Shown here one piece after another: positions 6,234-8,984 of a stretch of DNA of 8,984 nt (within the stretch, counting starts at the first letter, position 1; each line of letters opens with the position of its first letter). The position numbers and the translations under genes are program-made. This DNA comes from Eubacteriales Family XIII. Incertae Sedis bacterium (lineage in GTDB: Bacteria > Bacillota > Clostridia > Peptostreptococcales > Anaerovoracaceae), in NCBI GenBank assembly GCA_031272745.1, contig JAISTF010000029.1, forward strand, positions 1-8,984. Reading direction: 5' to 3'. The notes below the pieces were generated by a model. That model had not been told where the DNA came from. It searched no databases and saw only the letters and a program-made list of their open reading frames with translations.

Positions 6234-6253
6234 CATATATTTATTGTATGATA
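6234..6253. repeat. Second copy of the operator-like 20-mer
   Basis: This stretch matches 6130-6149 at 19 of 20 positions in the same orientation, 104 bp away. The dyad here is imperfect: CATATA-TTTAT-TGTATG. It lies just downstream of the predicted start of the divergent promoter, so both copies sit at promoter start regions. The spacing is close to ten helical turns, compatible with cooperative binding or looping. Confidence 0.5.
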
Positions 6254-6293
6254 TGCGGGGCCGTACGGATTCTGGAATTGAATAGAAGGAAAC

Positions 6294-6351
6294 GGGCGGC
6301 TGCAAGCCGCCCCTACAGTTAGGAGTGTAAGGGCGGCATCCTGCCGCCCGC
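6294..6351. repeat. Inverted pair of GC-rich palindromic repeat elements
   Basis: The first unit has stem GGGCGGC/GCCGCCC (6294-6300 and 6306-6312, loop TGCAA) followed by CTAC. The second starts GTAAGG, with stem GGGCGGC/GCCGCCC (6331-6337 and 6343-6349, loop ATCCT). The units face each other in opposite orientation, like a BIME-type pair. They lie directly after the corrinoid gene stop (6367) and before the Mo enzyme control region. They could stabilise the 3' end of the corrinoid mRNA; neither has a U-tract. Confidence 0.8.
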
Positions 6352-6366
6352 CGAACCGCGACGACG

Positions 6367-7017
6367 CTACGCTTTCGACACGCGCTCGATGAGGCGCACG
6401 GCCTCCGACGCGTTCGGCGCGTACCCGTCGGCCCCGATGCGATCGGCATACCCCTGCGAGATCGGCCCGCCGCCGACCACGACCTTCACGCGGTCGCGCA
6501 GGCCGCGTTCCTTCAAAAGCTCGATGACCTTCGGCATCCCGACCATCGTCGTCGTCATGAGCGTCGACAGCGCGATGACGTCCGCGCCCTCCGCGGCGGC
6601 CGTCTCGACGAACGCCTCCGGCTTCACGTCGCGCCCGAGGTCGAGCACCTCGTAGCCCCCCGCCTCCGTGAGGATGCGCACGAGGTTTTTTCCGATGTCG
6701 TGCGTATCGCCCTCGATGACGCCGATGACGACCTTCGTCTTCGCGTCTTTGTCGCTCGTGCGGATATGCGGCTTGAGCACCTCGACGCCCGCGTTCAGCG
6801 CGTCCGCGCAGAGCAGCAGCTCCGAGATGAAATACTCCTCCTCCTCGTAGAGCACGCCCGCGCGCTGCATCCCGTCCGCGAGCCCGCTTTCGATCGCCTC
6901 GGTCGCGTCGATGCCCGCGTCCACCGCCTTATGCGCGTACGCGACCGCCTCATCTTCCTCAAACTCAAAGACCGCGTCCGAGAGCCCCTTGAAGATTTCC
7001 TGTTTCGATTCCGACAT
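6367..7017 (-). CDS. Methyltransferase corrinoid protein (cobalamin-binding, MtaC/MtbC/MttC-like)
   Basis: The 216-residue protein has the usual two parts: an N-terminal helical cap domain (about 1-90, acidic, with the EEEYFISELLL block at 59-69) and a C-terminal Rossmann B12-binding domain. The cobalt-ligand motif is present as D104-T-H106-D-I-G109, followed by STLMTTTM (151-158) and VVVGGGP (179-185), the other cobamide-contacting loops. H106 should be the lower axial ligand. Such proteins shuttle a methyl group between a substrate-specific methyltransferase and a second methyltransferase, cycling between Co(I) and methyl-Co(III). The start at 7017 is set by AAGGAGG (7032-7026), 8 nt upstream; the frame opens 10 codons earlier at 7047 without support. 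Its partners are in the window: an activator and DUF1638 upstream and a URO-D-fold methyltransferase downstream. Length and motifs are canonical. Which methylated substrate it serves is not visible. Confidence 0.93.
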   Translation of the reverse strand: MSESKQEIFKGLSDAVFEFEEDEAVAYAHKAVDAGIDATEAIESGLADGMQRAGVLYEEEEYFISELLLCADALNAGVEVLKPHIRTSDKDAKTKVVIGVIEGDTHDIGKNLVRILTEAGGYEVLDLGRDVKPEAFVETAAAEGADVIALSTLMTTTMVGMPKVIELLKERGLRDRVKVVVGGGPISQGYADRIGADGYAPNASEAVRLIERVSKA

Positions 7018-7025
7018 GTCCCTTG

Positions 7026-7032
7026 CCTCCTT
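7026..7032 (-). promoter_or_regulatory. Ribosome-binding site of the corrinoid protein gene
   Basis: AAGGAGG (7032-7026) is 8 nt from the ATG at 7017 and is the strongest Shine-Dalgarno seen in the window. This fits the need for an abundant carrier protein. Confidence 0.8.
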
Positions 7033-7103
7033 TTTTCCAATCACCATTTTCGCTTTGTCTCTGCAAGCGCCCGGCTGCCGTTGTTCCGCTGATGCCTGCC
7101 CTC

Positions 7104-7167
7104 GGCATCACCGTGATCGCCTTGTCATTCTGCTTGGCATCACAGTCATCGCATTGTCATTCTGCGC
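7104..7167. repeat. Two tandem copies of a 32-bp unit
   Basis: Units 7104-7135 and 7136-7167 both begin GGCATCAC and contain ATCGC followed by TTGTCATTCTGC; they differ at three of the first 30 positions. A short inverted repeat GATGCC/GGCATC (7091-7096 and 7104-7109) sits at the left boundary. The array lies in the 179-bp gap between the DUF1638 and corrinoid genes. Confidence 0.7.
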
Positions 7168-7190
7168 GGAGCGAAGCGTAGTCGCAGAAT
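7159..7190. repeat. Palindromic intergenic element with ATTCTGCG arms
   Basis: ATTCTGCG (7159-7166) and CGCAGAAT (7183-7190) form 8-bp perfect arms around a 16-nt GC-rich centre containing GGAGCGAAGCG. This pattern (CATTCTG...CAGAATCC) is a widespread type of intergenic repeat in bacterial genomes. It starts just after the DUF1638 stop on the transcript and overlaps the tandem 32-bp units. An RNA hairpin is possible, but no T-run follows, so it is not called a terminator. Confidence 0.6.
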
Positions 7191-7196
7191 CCAGCC

Positions 7197-7937
7197 CTAC
7201 GGCAGCGGTACGCGCAGCGTCTGCCCGGGGCCGGCGCGCAGGTAGCGCTCGCCTTTCGTCTTGCCGCCGCCGCGGAACAGATCCGCGAGCCAGTCCACCG
7301 ATCCCTCCGATGTTTCGTAGGTGAGCTCAAGCCAGTCGGCGAGCCGCCGCGCCTCGGGCTCATAGTCCTCGGCCGGGTAGGCGCCCGTCTTCAGCAGCGA
7401 CACCGCGCGGTAGGCGTCGAGCAACCGCTTGAGCAGTTTGGTCGCCTTCTCGGCGCCGTGCCGCTCCGCCATCCTTCCGTAGTCGCACCAGGCGTTTGTG
7501 TTCGAGCGCATCCAGCCTCGCGTCAGGTAGTACACACCCGTCTCCTTGCCGCTGCGGTGCGGGTGGAGCATCAGCGAGATGCAGTCGTCCACGTCCGGCA
7601 GCACGAGCTCCGCGCCGCGCGCCGCCAGCCCGTCGGCCATCCCCCCGCAATGCCCGAACGCCAGCAAGATACGGTCGACGCAACCCGCATCGCCATCCTG
7701 CCCACCGTCCTTTTGTAGGGGCGGCATCCTGCCGCCCGCGCCATGTCGCAAGGCCACCTCGTCGATCGCCTCCTGCACGGCCGCCCGCAACTTCTCCGGC
7801 TTCACATGCAACCCCTCGTCGATCCAAACCACCTCATAGTCCGCGCCCGCCGCGGCCATCGCGGCCTTCACCTCGTCCTCGAGCATATGGCACGCGATCA
7901 CCACCGTGCGCGGCGCTTCCCCGTTCGCCCCGCTCAA
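7197..7937 (-). CDS. DUF1638-family protein, corrinoid methyltransferase-associated, function unknown
   Basis: The sequence matches the DUF1638 pattern: an N-terminal VVIACHMLEDEV block, the ILLAFGHCGGMADGL block (90-104) and DDCISLMLHPHRSG...VYYLTRGWMRSN (117-144). Cys16, Cys97 and Cys119 fall in these blocks, and I recall these positions as conserved, suggesting metal or redox chemistry. The family recurs beside corrinoid protein, RACo and methyltransferase genes, but its activity is not established. A loop at about 66-86, rich in Gly, Asp and Gln, separates the first two blocks; residues 67-75 are encoded by a GC-rich palindromic repeat. The start is uncertain: TTG 7937 overlaps the RACo stop as TTGA with GGGGAG 8 nt upstream (246 residues), while GTG 7904 would give 235. 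I prefer 7937 for its coupling and Shine-Dalgarno. The frame continues upstream to 8600, but that part is a shadow of RACo. Confidence 0.8.
   Translation of the reverse strand: MSGANGEAPRTVVIACHMLEDEVKAAMAAAGADYEVVWIDEGLHVKPEKLRAAVQEAIDEVALRHGAGGRMPPLQKDGGQDGDAGCVDRILLAFGHCGGMADGLAARGAELVLPDVDDCISLMLHPHRSGKETGVYYLTRGWMRSNTNAWCDYGRMAERHGAEKATKLLKRLLDAYRAVSLLKTGAYPAEDYEPEARRLADWLELTYETSEGSVDWLADLFRGGGKTKGERYLRAGPGQTLRVPLP
7715..7739. repeat. Palindromic repeat element inside the DUF1638 coding sequence
   Basis: The 25 bp here match 6327-6351 at 24 of 25 positions: flank GTAGG, stem GGGCGGC/GCCGCCC (7719-7725 and 7731-7737) and loop ATCCT. The DUF1638 frame stays open through it, giving residues about 67-75 (AGGRMPPLQ on the minus strand). 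The repeat has therefore become protein-coding. Confidence 0.85.
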
Positions 7938-8984
7938 AACCCGAGGCTCCCCACGAAGACCTTCTCGAAATTCGCGTCGTCCGCGAGCTCGATGACGCGG
8001 ACCTCCGAGACGGCCTCTTCCATCTTGCGACGGTAGCCCTGGTGGAGCAGGAAGATTTCCGCGCCCGCCCGGCTCGTGTTGCCAACGAACTCCACCTCGC
8101 CCGCAAACTCGCGCGGAAGGAGCGCGATGTGGAACAGGCTGCGCTCGCGGATGTGGTAGCCGAACGAGCCCGCGATCTGGATGCGCTCCACGTCGCCCAC
8201 GGCGAGGCCGAGCGATTCCAACATGAGGTCGATGCCCGCGCGGATCGCGCCCTTCGCGAGCTGCACCTGGCGCACGTCCTTCTGCGTCAGCACCACGCCT
8301 TCCGCAAGACGGTAGCGGAGCTTGCCGCGCTCGTCTTTTTCGATGCGGTCCGTCGGGGTCGCCGCGTGTGCCGCGCTTGCATCCGCACCGCTCGCGCCGT
8401 CCGCCGCCGCCGCGCCCGGTTTCGCAAAGCGGCCGTTCGCGCCGACGAGGCCCGTGCGCGCGAGCTCGCCGACCGCGTCGAGCAAACCGCTGCCGCAGAT
8501 GCCGACGGGCGGCGCGTCGCCGATGGTCTTCACGGAAGCCGCGCCGTCCTCGCCGATCTCGACGATCTCGATCGCGCCTTCCGCCGCGCGCATCCCGCAT
8601 TCGATGTTCATGCCTTCGAAGGCGGGACCGGCCGCCGTCGACGTCGCGGACAGCCGCCCGCCGCGCGCGACGACCATCTCGCCGTTTGTGCCCACGTCCA
8701 TGAAGAGCGTCGTGCCCTCCGCCTCAAACAGCCGCGCCGCGAGGATGCCCGACGTGATGTCCGCGCCGACGTAGGCCGAGACGACGGGCGGCAGGTAGAT
8801 GCGTCCGCGCGGCGAGACGGACAGCCCGTGCTTTTCCGCCGGCTCGTAACACCCGCCCGTGAGCGGCGGCGTATACGGATAACGGCCGAGCGGCTCGGGG
8901 TCGACGCCCACCGCGAGGTGGAGCATCGTCGTGTTGCCGCTGTACACGACCTCGTACACGTACCGCGTGTCCACGCCGGCCTTT
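7934..8984 (-). CDS. RACo-type corrinoid activation protein, C-terminal ASKHA-like domain (5' end outside window)
   Basis: The visible 349 residues match the DUF4445/RACo C-terminal region. They include YEVVYSGNTTMLHLAVGVDP near the edge, the phosphate-binding block FMDVGTNGEMVV (about 8704-8669), VGICGSGLLDAVGEL (8503-8459), and IAGSFGYHIRERSLFHIALLP (8176-8114), ending FEKVFVGSLGF. Family members are about 600 residues with an N-terminal [2Fe-2S] ferredoxin domain; that part and a linker lie beyond the right edge. RACo uses ATP and its iron-sulfur cluster to reduce inactive Co(II) corrinoid back to Co(I). The GTG at 8974 is an internal Val, not a start, because the frame continues upstream as KAG. 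An Ala/Gly/Asp-rich stretch of low complexity (about 8425-8351) looks like an insert before DRIEKDE. The stop overlaps the DUF1638 start by TTGA, so the two are probably co-translated. Confidence 0.9.
   Translation of the reverse strand, partial: KAGVDTRYVYEVVYSGNTTMLHLAVGVDPEPLGRYPYTPPLTGGCYEPAEKHGLSVSPRGRIYLPPVVSAYVGADITSGILAARLFEAEGTTLFMDVGTNGEMVVARGGRLSATSTAAGPAFEGMNIECGMRAAEGAIEIVEIGEDGAASVKTIGDAPPVGICGSGLLDAVGELARTGLVGANGRFAKPGAAAADGASGADASAAHAATPTDRIEKDERGKLRYRLAEGVVLTQKDVRQVQLAKGAIRAGIDLMLESLGLAVGDVERIQIAGSFGYHIRERSLFHIALLPREFAGEVEFVGNTSRAGAEIFLLHQGYRRKMEEAVSEVRVIELADDANFEKVFVGSLGF

Noticed and set aside
6248..6322. 24-codon plus-strand ORF after the divergent promoter
   Set aside because: It has no ribosome-binding site, ends inside repeat sequence and has no recognisable content.
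7938..8600. N-terminal extension of the DUF1638 frame
   Set aside because: The extension lies entirely inside RACo in another frame and is Arg/Gly-rich. The family homology begins only after about 7937.

Overview
The window is high-GC bacterial DNA. Every gene I can support lies on the minus strand, so transcription runs from the right edge to the left. From right to left the genes are: the C-terminal part of a RACo-type corrinoid activator, a DUF1638 protein, a cobalamin-binding corrinoid protein, a large iron-sulfur/molybdopterin enzyme, a uroporphyrinogen-decarboxylase-fold (MtaA/MtbA-like) methyltransferase, a PlsC-type acyltransferase, a PAP2 phosphatase, and the first 61 codons of a membrane-anchored protein cut by the left edge. 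The corrinoid, ATP-dependent activator and Fe-S/Mo-bisPGD set points to an anaerobe. The many short GC-rich palindromic repeats in the gaps are typical of repeat-loaded environmental or gut genomes. I cannot fix the taxon from this window; a PVC-group (for example Kiritimatiellota-like) or clostridial anaerobe are guesses only.

Right block (about 6367-8984): RACo reductively reactivates Co(II) corrinoid, the corrinoid protein carries the methyl group, and DUF1638 is a recurrent neighbour of such genes with no settled role. RACo and DUF1638 overlap by 4 nt. Middle block (1985-6366): a dedicated control region (about 6129-6253) has a very good sigma70-type promoter, a perfect 19-bp dyad over its -10/start site, a second near-copy of that dyad 104 bp away, and a possible divergent promoter. 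It drives a 976-residue protein in which a four-cluster ferredoxin subunit (PsrB/PhsB/NrfC type) is fused ahead of a Mo-bisPGD catalytic subunit. The URO-D-fold methyltransferase follows. Left block (1-1927): the PlsC and PAP2 genes overlap by ATGA and could form phosphatidate and then dephosphorylate it. They look like an unrelated phospholipid module.

The best reading of the right and middle blocks is a corrinoid-dependent demethylation locus that also contains a cytoplasmic molybdenum redox enzyme. Whether the Mo enzyme acts on the demethylated product (for example reductive dehydroxylation), on a precursor such as an oxide, or in another pathway cannot be decided here. A related family of GC-rich hairpins (flank GTAGGGGC, stem GGGCGGC/GCCGCCC) fills the gap between the Mo enzyme and the methyltransferase, sits after the corrinoid gene, and also occurs inside the DUF1638 coding sequence. 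One unit provides the stop codon of the Mo gene. No tRNA, rRNA, CRISPR array or transposase gene was seen.
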